Positions 7,545 through 16,481 of a stretch of DNA of 35,675 bases are shown piece by piece. The stretch is taken from assembly GCA_023259015.1 (NCBI GenBank), contig JAHFRC010000016.1, positions 1 to 35,675 of the forward strand, given 5' to 3'. The notes beneath the pieces were generated by a model. The model had not been told where the DNA came from. It worked only from the letters and a program-made list of their open reading frames with translations, and searched no databases. Each line of letters starts with the position of its first letter. Position 1 is the stretch's first letter. Source of the stretch: Nitrosomonadales bacterium (GTDB lineage: Bacteria; Pseudomonadota; Gammaproteobacteria; Burkholderiales; Gallionellaceae). The position numbers were made by a program, and so were the translations under genes.

Positions 7545-8116
7545 GGCATCTGCCCATCAAATGTCTTGTCCGCAAGGCGTTTCAACTCCTGACGTAACTG
7601 CTGCACCAGGCTATGCACGCTTTGCTTGCCGGTTGTCATCACCAGGTCGGCCACTTGCATGTAAAGCGGGTCTCGCTGTTCGTACAATTCTCTTAGCTTG
7701 CCGCGCGGGTCGGCAGTCTGCAACAAAGGGCGGGATCGGTCATGGCTGGTACGCTGCCAGAGGTCATGCACCGTGCTCTTCAGGTACACTACCATACCGT
7801 TGCGGCGCAATGCGTCGCGGTTTTGCTCATTTAGCACCACGCCTCCTCCGGTTGCCAAAACAATATTATTGAGTTTCACCAGGTCTTGAATAGCGTTTGT
7901 TTCGCGCTGACGAAAACCAGCCTCGCCCTCGATATCAAAAATATGCGCGATGGTCACGCCGGTACGCTGTTGTATTTCTTCGTCACTGTCGACAAACATC
8001 TTACCCAACTGCTGAGCGAGCAGCTTCCCGACTGTGGTTTTTCCCGCTCCCATCATGCCAACAAGAAAAATATTGCCGGATGAGTTCTTTGCTTGTGTGG
8101 TATCAATTGGCAACAT
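7532..8116 (-). CDS. aroK: Shikimate kinase
   Basis: Phosphorylates shikimate at the 3-hydroxyl using ATP. The protein begins [20 protein letters not shown] and continues with the P-loop [12 protein letters not shown]. It has the shikimate-binding [11 protein letters not shown], the FRQRE motif, the ATGGGVVL loop and the lid Arg segment HDRSRPLLQ. An upstream in-frame ATG at 8155 is possible, but its extra 13 residues are not family-like. A TACAAT at 8123-8128 sits so close to the chosen ATG that, if it is the -10 box, the mRNA would be nearly leaderless. First gene of aroK-aroB-dgt. Confidence 0.95.
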   Translation of the reverse strand: MLPIDTTQAKNSSGNIFLVGMMGAGKTTVGKLLAQQLGKMFVDSDEEIQQRTGVTIAHIFDIEGEAGFRQRETNAIQDLVKLNNIVLATGGGVVLNEQNRDALRRNGMVVYLKSTVHDLWQRTSHDRSRPLLQTADPRGKLRELYEQRDPLYMQVADLVMTTGKQSVHSLVQQLRQELKRLADKTFDGQMPCKH

Positions 8117-8212
8117 AGTCAGATTGTAGCGAAAATATTCCGTTCGCACCGACAACTTTTCCTCATGGGATTTTCATGGGGAAATGCTTGTATTCGGCAC
8201 TTCAATAGATTC

Positions 8213-8330
8213 CCCCGGCTGAAGCCGGGGTTCTTACTGTTACGGCCTTTGGCCGACCCGATGCTGCCACGTCACTCGTTGGCTCGCGCCAGCATCGGGA
8301 ATGCTCATTCATCCACGGCTAAAGCCGTGG
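8213..8330. repeat. Cluster of four hairpins between pilQ and aroK
   Basis: Four perfect stems occur in 118 bp: CCCCGGCT-ga-AGCCGGGG (8213-8230), CGGCCTTTGGCCG (8243-8255), CCCGATGCTG (8257-8266) with CAGCATCGGG (8290-8299), and CCACGGCT-aa-AGCCGTGG (8313-8330). The first and last have the same design (8-bp stem, 2-base loop with the shared core CGGCT/AGCCG) and look like related outer copies of one repeat enclosing the inner pair. It fills most of the gap of about 280 bp between pilQ and aroK. Function unknown; REP-like insertion or structured transcript are both possible. Confidence 0.75.
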
Positions 8331-8355
8331 TATTCTGTCTTCGACCGCATAAAGA

Positions 8356-8381
8356 AAAAGCCCGACATAAGTCGGGCTTTT
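8356..8381 (-). terminator. Intrinsic terminator of the pil operon
   Basis: An 11-bp stem AAAAGCCCGAC / GTCGGGCTTTT with a 4-base loop, 19 bp past the pilQ stop. On the minus strand it is followed by TTTTTCTT, giving a good rho-independent terminator after pilQ. The flanking A and T runs also allow activity on the plus strand. Confidence 0.88.
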
Positions 8382-8399
8382 ATTTCACCTGCCGATTGG

Positions 8400-10496
8400 T
8401 TATTGCAGGTTCAAAGTATCTTTCAGAATCTTGGGGGTAATAAAAACCAGCAATTCAGATCTGGAATCAGACTTGACGTTGTCCTTGAAAAGCCAGCCAA
8501 GAACAGGGATGTCTCCCAATAACGGCACCTTATCGGTCTTATCAGACACATTCTGGTTATAAACACCGCCAATCACTACCGTACCGCCGTTCTCGACCAA
8601 CACCTGGGTCTGTACCTGCTTGTTATCGATACTCGGTATCCCCCCATATGGAAGCCCCACCGAATCCTGAGTCACATTCACATCCATGTTGACATGGTCA
8701 TCCGGCGTAATCTTCGGGGTCACCGTGAGACTCAAAACCGCATCCTTGAACGATGTCGTTGGCGGGCCACCGTTCGTGCCAGCTATGGTATACGGGATTT
8801 GAGTGCCCGATTTAATCATTGCCGCTTTTGAATCAGCCGTCACAACACGCGGGCTGGCAATGTTTTTCGATGTTCCATCCGTCTCTGATGCATTCAGTTC
8901 CAGATTCAGCACCTTGGTTGCCGATGAATTAAATATCGCAAGCGATAAATTTCCGAACGGCCCGATGTCTGGCGCTGGCAAGCTCACATTGCCCCCTATG
9001 GCAGCGCGATTGCCGGCGCCCAAGCCTATGCCTCCGCCCCACTGCCCCCCGCCTGCTACCGCACCAGGCGCGGTATAACCCAGCTTCCCTCCCAGTTCCC
9101 TCTTGAAGTCGGTCTTTGCCTCTACAAACCGTGCCTCGATCATTACTTGGCGCACCGGCACATCAATCTGCTTTATAAGTTTGCGCGCCTCTTCCAGGTG
9201 TGATGTCGTATCCTGAATGAACAACGTATTGGTGCGGGCATCTATCACCGCGCTGCCGCGCTTGGAAAGTATGCGCTGATCCTTATTGGTCAGCATGGCA
9301 GCTACTGCGTCCCCCTTCTGATAACTGAGCTGAAAGCTTTCAGTATGGACGGGTTCAAGATCGGAAATTTCCAGGCTTGAGGTAAGGTTGATTTTCTCCT
9401 TGGCTGCCAATTCGTCACGCGGGGCAATTTGCATCACGTTGCCATTTATGCGCTTATCCAGCCCCTTGCTTTGCAAAATAATGTCCAGCGCCTGATCCCA
9501 AGGCACGTCTTTCAAGCGCAAAGTTACATTACCGCTCACCGTATCGCTGATTATCATGTTCATGGGTATGTTGTTGCTGTTGATGAAATCACCAATCACA
9601 TACAGGGCTTCGCGTACTAATATGCTCTGGAAATTCAGTGTCAACTTTTCTCCCACATATCCGGGTTGTCCACTCTTGATCAGCTTGTTTGGGTCATCTG
9701 CCAGCGGTTTTATTTCCACAATGAATTTGTTGTCCGTCTGGTAGGCGGCCTGTTCCCATAAACCTTTTGGCTCGATAACCATGCGCACGTCTTCACCCTG
9801 CACAAAAGTGTCAACGCCCTCCACCGGTGTGCCAAAATCCGTCACATCGAGTTTGCGTTGCAGATTACGCGGCAAGCTGGTATTTATGAAATCCACAATC
9901 AGGCTCTTGCCTTGCTGTTTTATGTCTATGCCTATATTGGCGTCAGACAGGTCAATCTGGACGCGCCCCTCACCATTTTTGCCACGGTGAAAATCAATAT
10001 CGCGCAAGCTATGTTTTTGCATAGCTGTTTTGGTTTCGGCAAAATGGGATACGGAGCCCGACGTTGCGGCGTCGCCAGACTTTCCTTGCAAGACGATCAG
10101 CAGGTTATTGCCTTCAGTCCGGATATCGTAAGACAACATTTGAGTCAAATTGACCACCAAACGGGTGCGGTTACCGGCCTGCACAATGTTGGCGCTACGC
10201 AAATCACCCTGGCTGAATTCATGGGTAGATTTACCCAGCCCATTCACCGTATTGGGAAAGTCAAAAGCGATTCGTGGCGGGGTGCTGATAGTAAATCCGG
10301 CCGGCGAATTAGTGAGCGGAGTTTTCATCTCAACATTAATGATCAACTTACCGCCCGGTGCACCACTGACACTGAGCGACTGTATACTATTTAGCGTTTC
10401 CGGGCCTCTTTGCGCATGGGCACTTAGTGCATAAAGCGCAAATATTGCGATGGCAAACCGAAGAATATTATTGACTGTAGTGTTAAGTTGTCTCAT
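8400..10496 (-). CDS. pilQ: Type IV pilus secretin PilQ
   Basis: Outer-membrane secretin through which the type IV pilus passes. The 698 residues begin with a signal peptide (hydrophobic IAIFALYALS, cleavage after AHA near residue 28). Two AMIN-type regions follow (about 35-110 and 150-245), then a secretin/TonB short N-terminal domain (about 275-345; LNFQSILVREALYVIGDF), an N1 domain (about 370-440), and the secretin core. The core contains a Gly-rich insert, TDGTSKNIASPRVVTADSKA and VPLLGDIPVLGWLFK, ending ELLVFITPKIL. Last gene of pilMNOPQ, 12 bp after pilP, followed by a strong terminator. Its length and domain order are normal for betaproteobacteria. Confidence 0.97.
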   Translation of the reverse strand: MRQLNTTVNNILRFAIAIFALYALSAHAQRGPETLNSIQSLSVSGAPGGKLIINVEMKTPLTNSPAGFTISTPPRIAFDFPNTVNGLGKSTHEFSQGDLRSANIVQAGNRTRLVVNLTQMLSYDIRTEGNNLLIVLQGKSGDAATSGSVSHFAETKTAMQKHSLRDIDFHRGKNGEGRVQIDLSDANIGIDIKQQGKSLIVDFINTSLPRNLQRKLDVTDFGTPVEGVDTFVQGEDVRMVIEPKGLWEQAAYQTDNKFIVEIKPLADDPNKLIKSGQPGYVGEKLTLNFQSILVREALYVIGDFINSNNIPMNMIISDTVSGNVTLRLKDVPWDQALDIILQSKGLDKRINGNVMQIAPRDELAAKEKINLTSSLEISDLEPVHTESFQLSYQKGDAVAAMLTNKDQRILSKRGSAVIDARTNTLFIQDTTSHLEEARKLIKQIDVPVRQVMIEARFVEAKTDFKRELGGKLGYTAPGAVAGGGQWGGGIGLGAGNRAAIGGNVSLPAPDIGPFGNLSLAIFNSSATKVLNLELNASETDGTSKNIASPRVVTADSKAAMIKSGTQIPYTIAGTNGGPPTTSFKDAVLSLTVTPKITPDDHVNMDVNVTQDSVGLPYGGIPSIDNKQVQTQVLVENGGTVVIGGVYNQNVSDKTDKVPLLGDIPVLGWLFKDNVKSDSRSELLVFITPKILKDTLNLQ

Positions 10497-10508
10497 GTTT
10501 ACTCCTGA

Positions 10509-11024
10509 TCACTCCAATAATTGCATGCTGCTGGTGCGTTCTGACCAATCTCCGGTGCTGTCCTGAATCGTTTCCTTGATTGTTATTTCGGTTTCCGTAA
10601 CCTCGGTAATTTTTCCGAAATTCTGGCCCAGGTAATTGCCTGCCTTGACGCGGTGCAGCTTGCTGTCAGGTGAGCGGATGATGGCATAGCCCATTTTGCC
10701 CTGGTGCAGGAAACCAACCATCTTCAGGCTCTCCAGCGGAAATTCTTCCAGCGCTTCCTTATGCCGTGCCATGTCCGGCTGGTTGAGGCCGGGATGCTCA
10801 CCGCTCCTTATTTCCGGCTTGCGCGGCTTAAACGGATCGGAGATATTTGTAGCGTTATCATAATTGAACGGTTCATACGGTTTAATCTCGGGAGGCGCAT
10901 CCACCTTGCCGCGCAGGCCAGTTCCTGAATTCTTGACGAAATCGCGCAAGTCCTGAAACTCCTCTCCGCCGCATGCGGCCAGCAGCAGCGAAACCAGCAA
11001 CAGCGGGATGAGCGACTTCTTCAT
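10509..11024 (-). CDS. pilP: Type IV pilus assembly lipoprotein PilP
   Basis: Inner-membrane-anchored periplasmic lipoprotein that links PilN/PilO to the PilQ secretin. 171 residues; the N-terminus MKKSLIPLLLVSLLLAACGG has a lipobox (Leu-Ala-Ala-Cys) with the acylated Cys at position 18. A Pro-rich linker with DPFKPRKPE precedes the beta domain: LESLKMVGFLHQGKMGYAII, then HRVKAGNYLGQNFGKITEV. Its ATG overlaps the pilO stop by 4 bp (ATGA). Length and motif order are standard. Confidence 0.95.
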   Translation of the reverse strand: MKKSLIPLLLVSLLLAACGGEEFQDLRDFVKNSGTGLRGKVDAPPEIKPYEPFNYDNATNISDPFKPRKPEIRSGEHPGLNQPDMARHKEALEEFPLESLKMVGFLHQGKMGYAIIRSPDSKLHRVKAGNYLGQNFGKITEVTETEITIKETIQDSTGDWSERTSSMQLLE

Positions 11025-11674
11025 TTTTTCGCTCCGGCAACTGGTTTGGCCGCGTCACCTGGTTTGGCCGCTTGCTTCTGGGCAGCTATTTCTTCCTCAT
11101 CCAGATAGCGGTAGGTCTTGGCCATGGCTTCCATCGACAACTGTGCTGCCACGGGGTTTATAACAATATCGTTCAAGGTCACAATGCGTGGCAACTGGGA
11201 AATGTCGCTGGCAAACTTGCCAAGATCATCATAGCTACCTGTTACTTTCAGGCTGATCGGTTGCTCGGCAAACACACCGGTCACTTTCTCGGGGCCTGGC
11301 CGGAACAACTCAAACTGCAGGCCTCGCCCCAACCCAGCCTGGTTAATATCCGTCAACAATGCATCCATTTCCGATTTGTTCGGCAATTGCTTGAGCAATG
11401 CGCCAAATGATTGCTGTGTTTCGGTAAGCTGTTTTTTGATGATATCAAGATTAATGGCTTGTTTTTTCTTGGTGAGAAATGTTTCCTTAAGTTTCTCTTC
11501 TTCCTGCTTGACGCTGCTTAATTTGTCCCACTGCTCCTGCCAGTCAAATACAAATCCGCCAATTATCACCGCCACGAATATTGCCACATTCGCAAGCAGC
11601 TTCACCGGCCAAGGCCAGCCCCCCGGATTTTTCGGATTGATATTTTTAAGCTCTTCCAGTAATTTCACGGGCAC
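11021..11674 (-). CDS. pilO: Type IV pilus inner-membrane protein PilO
   Basis: Bitopic protein forming the inner-membrane alignment complex with PilN. 217 residues: a short cytoplasmic N-terminus, one membrane helix at about residues 25-45 (VKLLANVAIFVAVIIGGFVF), a coiled coil (about 50-100), then the ferredoxin-like periplasmic domain with FAEQPISLKVTGSYDDLGKF and LPRIVTLNDIVI. A Lys/Ala-rich tail (AAKPGDAAKPVAGAKK) ends the protein. It lies 2 bp after pilN and overlaps pilP. Confidence 0.95.
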   Translation of the reverse strand: MPVKLLEELKNINPKNPGGWPWPVKLLANVAIFVAVIIGGFVFDWQEQWDKLSSVKQEEEKLKETFLTKKKQAINLDIIKKQLTETQQSFGALLKQLPNKSEMDALLTDINQAGLGRGLQFELFRPGPEKVTGVFAEQPISLKVTGSYDDLGKFASDISQLPRIVTLNDIVINPVAAQLSMEAMAKTYRYLDEEEIAAQKQAAKPGDAAKPVAGAKK

Positions 11675-11676
11675 AC

Positions 11677-12267
11677 CTAACCTTTCCTGCCACCGGCTTT
11701 GGCCGGAACAGTTGGGGTTGCTGGAGCTTGCCTTTTCAAACTTAGATTCAGGACAAACTCGTTCATGCGTACACCTGCCGTGGCCGTCGCATGAATTTCA
11801 ACCAATGATGGTTTTTCTAACCATGGAGAACTGTCTATTGCACGCATCAGGGTAGATATCCGCGCATTCGACTGGGCATAGCCAGCAATATTTATCTTGC
11901 TGCCGGTTTGTTTGAGCGACTTCAAATACACCCCATCAGGCAAGATACGCAACATCTGATCCATCAGGTGCACTACATCGGAGCGGGTAGTTTGCAGTTC
12001 TTCGACCACCGTCTTGCGCGCCAGCAGAGATTCTGTTTGTTCGCGCAGTTTTTTGATTTCCGCAATCTGCTTGTCGAGGACGATTGTTTCATCTTTCAGG
12101 TATTGGTTGCGCCGCTCCTGATAAGAAATCTGGGAATTGATATAGGTATGCACAAAACCCACAACCAAAGCCCCCAGCACCAGCGAGATTACGCCGAAGG
12201 CGATGAACTGGATCTGGCGCGCCTTGCGTTTCTCAGCACGGTGTGGCAACAAGTTAATGCGTATCAT
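11677..12267 (-). CDS. pilN: Type IV pilus inner-membrane protein PilN
   Basis: 196 residues with the highly conserved cytoplasmic MIRINLLPHR that docks into PilM, a membrane helix (about residues 22-43), a coiled coil, and a periplasmic domain with LPDGVYLKSLKQTGSKINI and YAQSNARISTLMRAID. It partners PilO in the platform. A 4-bp overlap with pilM and 2-bp gap to pilO show tight coupling. The C-terminal Pro/Gly-rich tail is unremarkable. Confidence 0.96.
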   Translation of the reverse strand: MIRINLLPHRAEKRKARQIQFIAFGVISLVLGALVVGFVHTYINSQISYQERRNQYLKDETIVLDKQIAEIKKLREQTESLLARKTVVEELQTTRSDVVHLMDQMLRILPDGVYLKSLKQTGSKINIAGYAQSNARISTLMRAIDSSPWLEKPSLVEIHATATAGVRMNEFVLNLSLKRQAPATPTVPAKAGGRKG

Positions 12268-13364
12268 GACGGGTCAAACCTCCGCATCGCAAGGCCGCAG
12301 GCAATCATCAAAGCAGGTGCATCGGTCTGCAATTGGCGCGGCTTGATACGGCTGGACAAAGTCATTTGCGCAAACGGATTGGCCACTAATGTGTTTACCT
12401 GCGTGCGTGTCGCAACTGCATCATCAAGGCCAGCCAGCGCTGCACCGCCGCCCGCCAGGACAATATAATTCACCTCATTATATTGCGATGAGGTGAAGAA
12501 GAATTGCAGGGCGCGCGCCACCTCGCTTGCTACATTTTCGCGGAACGGGGCCAGCACATCGCTCTCATAGTTATCCGGTAAACCGCCATTGCGCTTGCCC
12601 GCCTCTGCCTCTTCGGCGGACAAGCCAAACATATTCTGCACCTGCTGCGTCAATTGCTCACCACCCAATTGCTGATCCCGTGTATAAATGGATTGTCCGT
12701 TGCGCAACACATTTACATTCATGACGCTTGCGCCGATATCTACCAGCGCCACGCACTGATCCACAGCTTTCTCCGGCAATTGCACGCGTATCTGTTCAAA
12801 TGCCTTTTCGGCAGCATAAGGCTCCACATCCATCACGACGGCTTTGAGCCCGGCTGTTTGTGCGGCCGCAATACGGTCTTCCACGTTAGCCTTGCGCGAT
12901 GCCGCCAGCAACACCTCAACCTCTTCGGCATTGCCCGGCGCCGGACCTATTACCTGGAAATCCAGGTTGACCTCGTCCATGGCAAACGGAATGTATTGGT
13001 TCGCTTCAGACTCAACCTGATACTCCAGGTCTTCTTCGCGCAACCCGCTGGGCAATAGAATTTTCTTGGTAATTACTGCGGCGGCGGGCAGTGCCAATGC
13101 GACATTCTTTATGCGCGTCCCCATTTTCTTTACAGCGCGTTCCATGGTTTCGGCAACCGCCTCCAGATTATTGATGTTGCCATCAATAACTGCATCTTTA
13201 GGCAACGCCTCAATAGCGTAGCGTTCGACTTCATAGCCGGCTTTTTTTGGCAATTCGCTTAACTCCACTATTTTTATTGAGGACGCACTGATATCCACCC
13301 CAATCAAAGGGGGTGTCTTGGTGCGCAAAAAATCCAGTGGAATATCAAAATTTCCTTTAAGCAT
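12264..13364 (-). CDS. pilM: Type IV pilus actin-like ATPase PilM
   Basis: Cytoplasmic actin/FtsA-like protein that binds the PilN N-terminus. 366 residues: PLIGVDISASSIKIVEL is the phosphate-1 region, ALPAAAVITKKI and LEYQVESEANQYIPF are conserved PilM segments, CVALVDIGASVMNV is phosphate-2, and NYIVLAGGGAALAGLDD is the adenosine motif. First gene of pilMNOPQ, divergent from the PBP1A gene with a 144-bp shared intergenic region carrying a good sigma-70 promoter for this strand (13401-13429). Confidence 0.96.
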   Translation of the reverse strand: MLKGNFDIPLDFLRTKTPPLIGVDISASSIKIVELSELPKKAGYEVERYAIEALPKDAVIDGNINNLEAVAETMERAVKKMGTRIKNVALALPAAAVITKKILLPSGLREEDLEYQVESEANQYIPFAMDEVNLDFQVIGPAPGNAEEVEVLLAASRKANVEDRIAAAQTAGLKAVVMDVEPYAAEKAFEQIRVQLPEKAVDQCVALVDIGASVMNVNVLRNGQSIYTRDQQLGGEQLTQQVQNMFGLSAEEAEAGKRNGGLPDNYESDVLAPFRENVASEVARALQFFFTSSQYNEVNYIVLAGGGAALAGLDDAVATRTQVNTLVANPFAQMTLSSRIKPRQLQTDAPALMIACGLAMRRFDPS

Positions 13365-13400
13365 AGGCTAATCAGGACTTTTTCGTATAAAGTGGTTTAA

Positions 13401-13429
13401 ATCCTAGCAATAACCACATCCCATGTAAA
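13401..13429 (-). promoter_or_regulatory. Sigma-70 promoter for pilMNOPQ
   Basis: On the minus strand TTTACA (13424-13429) and TAGGAT (13401-13406) are separated by exactly 17 bp, matching TTGACA/TATAAT at 5/6 and 4/6 positions. The -10 box lies 37 bp before the pilM ATG. Confidence 0.55.
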
Positions 13430-13444
13430 GCTTTTTCTGTAGGC

Positions 13445-13473
13445 TTATTTTTCCAAGCAAGAGCCGATATAAT
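13445..13473 (+). promoter_or_regulatory. Probable promoter for the PBP1A gene
   Basis: A perfect -10 hexamer TATAAT at 13468-13473, 35 bp upstream of the ATG at 13509. The -35 region at 17-bp spacing (TTATTT, 13445-13450) is weak, so the -10 match carries the call. Confidence 0.45.
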
Positions 13474-13508
13474 TCTGCCCCTACCCCTAAAAAACAATTC
13501 CGCTTGAA

Positions 13509-15812
13509 ATGACCTTACGAAGGTGGCTTTATCCGGTTCTCGCCGCTATTGCTCTTGCCCTCTTGCCGTTGCTGTTGCTTGTGTTCGCGGCAATGCTAGC
13601 CTATCCATCGCTGCCCTCGCTGGATGTTTTGATTGATTACAAACCCAAAATACCATTGCGCGTGTACAGCGAAGAAGGTGTCCTGATCGGTGAATTCGGT
13701 GAGGAGCGTCGTGCATTCATCAAGATTGGCGAAGTGCCAGACATGATGAAGAAGGCCATACTCGCGGCTGAAGATGACCGTTTCTACGAACACGGGGGGA
13801 TAGATTATATGGGTGTGCTGCGCGCCGCTTATTCCAACTTCACGGCAGGCGGCGCAAAACAGGGAGCCAGCACCATTACCATGCAGGTGGCGCGTAATTT
13901 TTTTCTGTCCAAGGAAAAAACCCTGTCGCGCAAATTCAACGAGGTATTGCTCGCATTGAAAATTGAACACAGCTTGAGCAAGGAAGAGATACTGCAACTT
14001 TATGTTAACCAGATTTATTTAGGGCAGCGTGCTTACGGCTTTGCCGCTGCGGCGCAAGTTTATTTCGGCAAGAACCCGGATCAGCTCAGCATAGCCGAAA
14101 TAGCCATGCTGGCCGGATTGCCCAAGGCGCCTTCCGCCTATAACCCAATAGCCAACCCCAAACGCGCCAAGTTGCGGCAGATGTATGTGCTGCGGCGCAT
14201 GCACGAGCTTCATTTCATCGACGACAAGCAACTGGAAACCGCACAACAGCAACATTTGATTGCCAAACATGGCAATCAGGAGTTTTCGGTCAAGGCTGAC
14301 TATCTGGCGGAAATGGTAAGGCAGGTGGTGTATGAGCGCTATCAGGACGATACCTACACACAAGGCATCAAGGTCTACACCACCATCCGCCAGCAAGACC
14401 AAGTGGCAGCCTACAAGGCGCTCCGCAAGGATGTGCTGGAATATGACCAGCGCCACGGTTACCGCGGCCCAGAGGGCTACATAGACCTGCGCAACGGCGA
14501 TAGCGAAGAGTCGCTTGAAGAGGCGCTACAGGATATCACTGTCGATGACGACCTGATCCCCGCCGTAGTTCAGCAAGCAAGCCCCAAGGCTGTTCGCGCC
14601 TACTGCAAGGGTGGGCAAATTGCGGAGATCAGCGGCGAAGGCTTGAAGTTTGCCCAACGCGCACTGGGCGACAAGGTTGCGCTAAACCAGCGCATACGGC
14701 AAGGCTCGCTGATCCGCATTCAAAAAGACGAAAAAGGTGCTTGGCAAATTACACAACTGCCGCAAGTGGAAGCCGCCTTCGTTTCTGCCAGCCCACGCGA
14801 TGGCGCAATATACGCCCTGATCGGCGGCTTCGATTTCGGCCGCAATCAGTTCAATCATGTGACGCAAGCGTGGAGACAGCCAGGCTCGGCCTTCAAGCCA
14901 TTTATTTATTCCGCCGCACTGGAAAAAGGTTTTACACCAGCCTCCGTGATCAATGATGCGCCCCTGGTATTTGACGCTGCCGAAACCGGCAGCGAACCAT
15001 GGCAACCGAAAAACTACGACGGCAAATTTGAAGGCCCCATGCGCATGCGGCAAGCACTCACCAAATCCAAGAACCTGGTTTCCATCCGCATCCTGCAAGC
15101 CATTACGCCGCAATATGCACAGGACTACATCACCAAATTCGGCTTCGATGCAGCCAAGCACCCCCCCTATCTCACCATGGCCCTGGGCGCCGGCTCTGTC
15201 ACGCCGATGCAATTGCTGACTGGTTACTCGGTCTTCGCCAACGGCGGTTTTCGTATTACTCCCTATTTCATCCGGCGCATCGAGGATGCAAAAGGTAATG
15301 TACTGAACCGTGCAGCCCCGGTTGTAGCCGGGGAAGATGCCGAGCAGGTGATTGACGTGCGCAACGCCTACACCATGGTCAGCATGATGCAAGACGTGGT
15401 GCGCCAAGGCACGGCCGCCCGCGCCATGCAACTGGGCCGCCATGATCTTGCTGGCAAAACCGGCACCACCAGCGACTCCATGGATGCATGGTTCTGCGGC
15501 TTCCATCCGACCATAGTGGGAATTTCCTGGATCGGCTTCGACAACCCACGCAGCCTGGGTGACAGGGAAACCGGGGGAGGAGCCGCCTTACCCATGTGGA
15601 TGGACTATATGGGAAAAATACTGAAGGAAATTCCGGAAGCTGAATACAACATGCCAGACAATATGGTGGAGGCGCGTATCAACAACGACGGGCTACGGGC
15701 TGCCGACGGGGAGTTGGTGGAGTATTTTTATCAGGAAAATCTGCCCCCGGAGAAATCCTACGCACCTTCCGGAAAGTTGCAGAATGAAACCGTCAAGGAT
15801 CAATTATTCTAA
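13509..15812 (+). CDS. mrcA: Bifunctional penicillin-binding protein 1A
   Basis: Class A PBP of 767 residues that polymerises and crosslinks peptidoglycan at the inner membrane. One N-terminal membrane anchor (about residues 9-31). The GT51 transglycosylase domain has EDDRFYEHGG (88-97; catalytic Glu) and QGASTITMQVARN. A PBP1A-type linker/OB region follows. The transpeptidase domain has the active-site Ser460-Ala-Phe-Lys463, Ser520-Lys-Asn522 and Lys650-Thr-Gly652 triads. All catalytic residues are present. Divergent transcription from pilM is the conserved ponA-pilM arrangement of proteobacteria. A nucleotidyltransferase-like gene follows after 6 bp. Confidence 0.96.
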   Translation: MTLRRWLYPVLAAIALALLPLLLLVFAAMLAYPSLPSLDVLIDYKPKIPLRVYSEEGVLIGEFGEERRAFIKIGEVPDMMKKAILAAEDDRFYEHGGIDYMGVLRAAYSNFTAGGAKQGASTITMQVARNFFLSKEKTLSRKFNEVLLALKIEHSLSKEEILQLYVNQIYLGQRAYGFAAAAQVYFGKNPDQLSIAEIAMLAGLPKAPSAYNPIANPKRAKLRQMYVLRRMHELHFIDDKQLETAQQQHLIAKHGNQEFSVKADYLAEMVRQVVYERYQDDTYTQGIKVYTTIRQQDQVAAYKALRKDVLEYDQRHGYRGPEGYIDLRNGDSEESLEEALQDITVDDDLIPAVVQQASPKAVRAYCKGGQIAEISGEGLKFAQRALGDKVALNQRIRQGSLIRIQKDEKGAWQITQLPQVEAAFVSASPRDGAIYALIGGFDFGRNQFNHVTQAWRQPGSAFKPFIYSAALEKGFTPASVINDAPLVFDAAETGSEPWQPKNYDGKFEGPMRMRQALTKSKNLVSIRILQAITPQYAQDYITKFGFDAAKHPPYLTMALGAGSVTPMQLLTGYSVFANGGFRITPYFIRRIEDAKGNVLNRAAPVVAGEDAEQVIDVRNAYTMVSMMQDVVRQGTAARAMQLGRHDLAGKTGTTSDSMDAWFCGFHPTIVGISWIGFDNPRSLGDRETGGGAALPMWMDYMGKILKEIPEAEYNMPDNMVEARINNDGLRAADGELVEYFYQENLPPEKSYAPSGKLQNETVKDQLF

Positions 15813-15818
15813 TCAGCC

Positions 15819-16412
15819 ATGAACCGAGACCGCTTGTCCAAGCGCGACCTTATGCGCGAGCAACTTGCACACAACGCCGCGCGCCTGATGGCCGAAGACG
15901 GCATCACCGATTATGCTTTTGCCAAACGCAAGGCTGCCAAGCAAATGGGTGCAACCGATACTTATCATCTGCCCAGCAACCAACAGATTGATGAGGCGTT
16001 GCGCAGTTTCCGCTCTCTTTACCAGAGCGCCAGCCACCCCACCATCCTGCGCCAACTGCGGGAACAGGCGCTTGCCGTCATGCGCCTGCTTGAGCCGCTC
16101 CACCCTTACCTCACCGGCTCGGTGCTGAGCGGCACCGCAGGGGAACAATCGGACGTCAACCTCATGCTGTTTAGTGATGATGCAAAAGCCGTGCTGCTGT
16201 TCCTGCTCAAACACAACCTTGAATTCGAAGATGGGGAATGGAAAGTGCGCATTGGAGGACATGAAGAGACCGTCCCAAGCTACACCCTTACCGGCGAATC
16301 CGGCACACTGACACACATCATCGTTCTGCCCGAAAATGCGCGCAATAGCGGAAGCCGCAAGCCGGAGACCCATGCGGATATTGCTGCTGTGGAAGCGCTG
16401 CTGGAAGGTTGA
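15819..16412 (+). CDS. Nucleotidyltransferase-fold-like protein of unknown function
   Basis: 197 residues, soluble. The N-terminal half is helical and basic (KRDLMREQLAHNAARLMAED, then YAFAKRKAAKQMGA). The centre reads YLTGSVLSGTAGEQSDVNLM, which has the spacing of a polymerase-beta-type nucleotidyltransferase active site (Gly-Ser ... Asp-x-Asp) but with Asn in the second acidic position, so activity is uncertain. I recall similar conserved hypothetical proteins in betaproteobacteria without a known role. It starts 6 bp after the PBP1A stop and is probably co-transcribed. Confidence 0.75.
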   Translation: MNRDRLSKRDLMREQLAHNAARLMAEDGITDYAFAKRKAAKQMGATDTYHLPSNQQIDEALRSFRSLYQSASHPTILRQLREQALAVMRLLEPLHPYLTGSVLSGTAGEQSDVNLMLFSDDAKAVLLFLLKHNLEFEDGEWKVRIGGHEETVPSYTLTGESGTLTHIIVLPENARNSGSRKPETHADIAAVEALLEG

Positions 16413-16481
16413 TTGATACAGGCTGGGCAAAGCCCGCCGATATTCATCCTGAAAAATACATTCCGGCTGGATGGCTGCACC

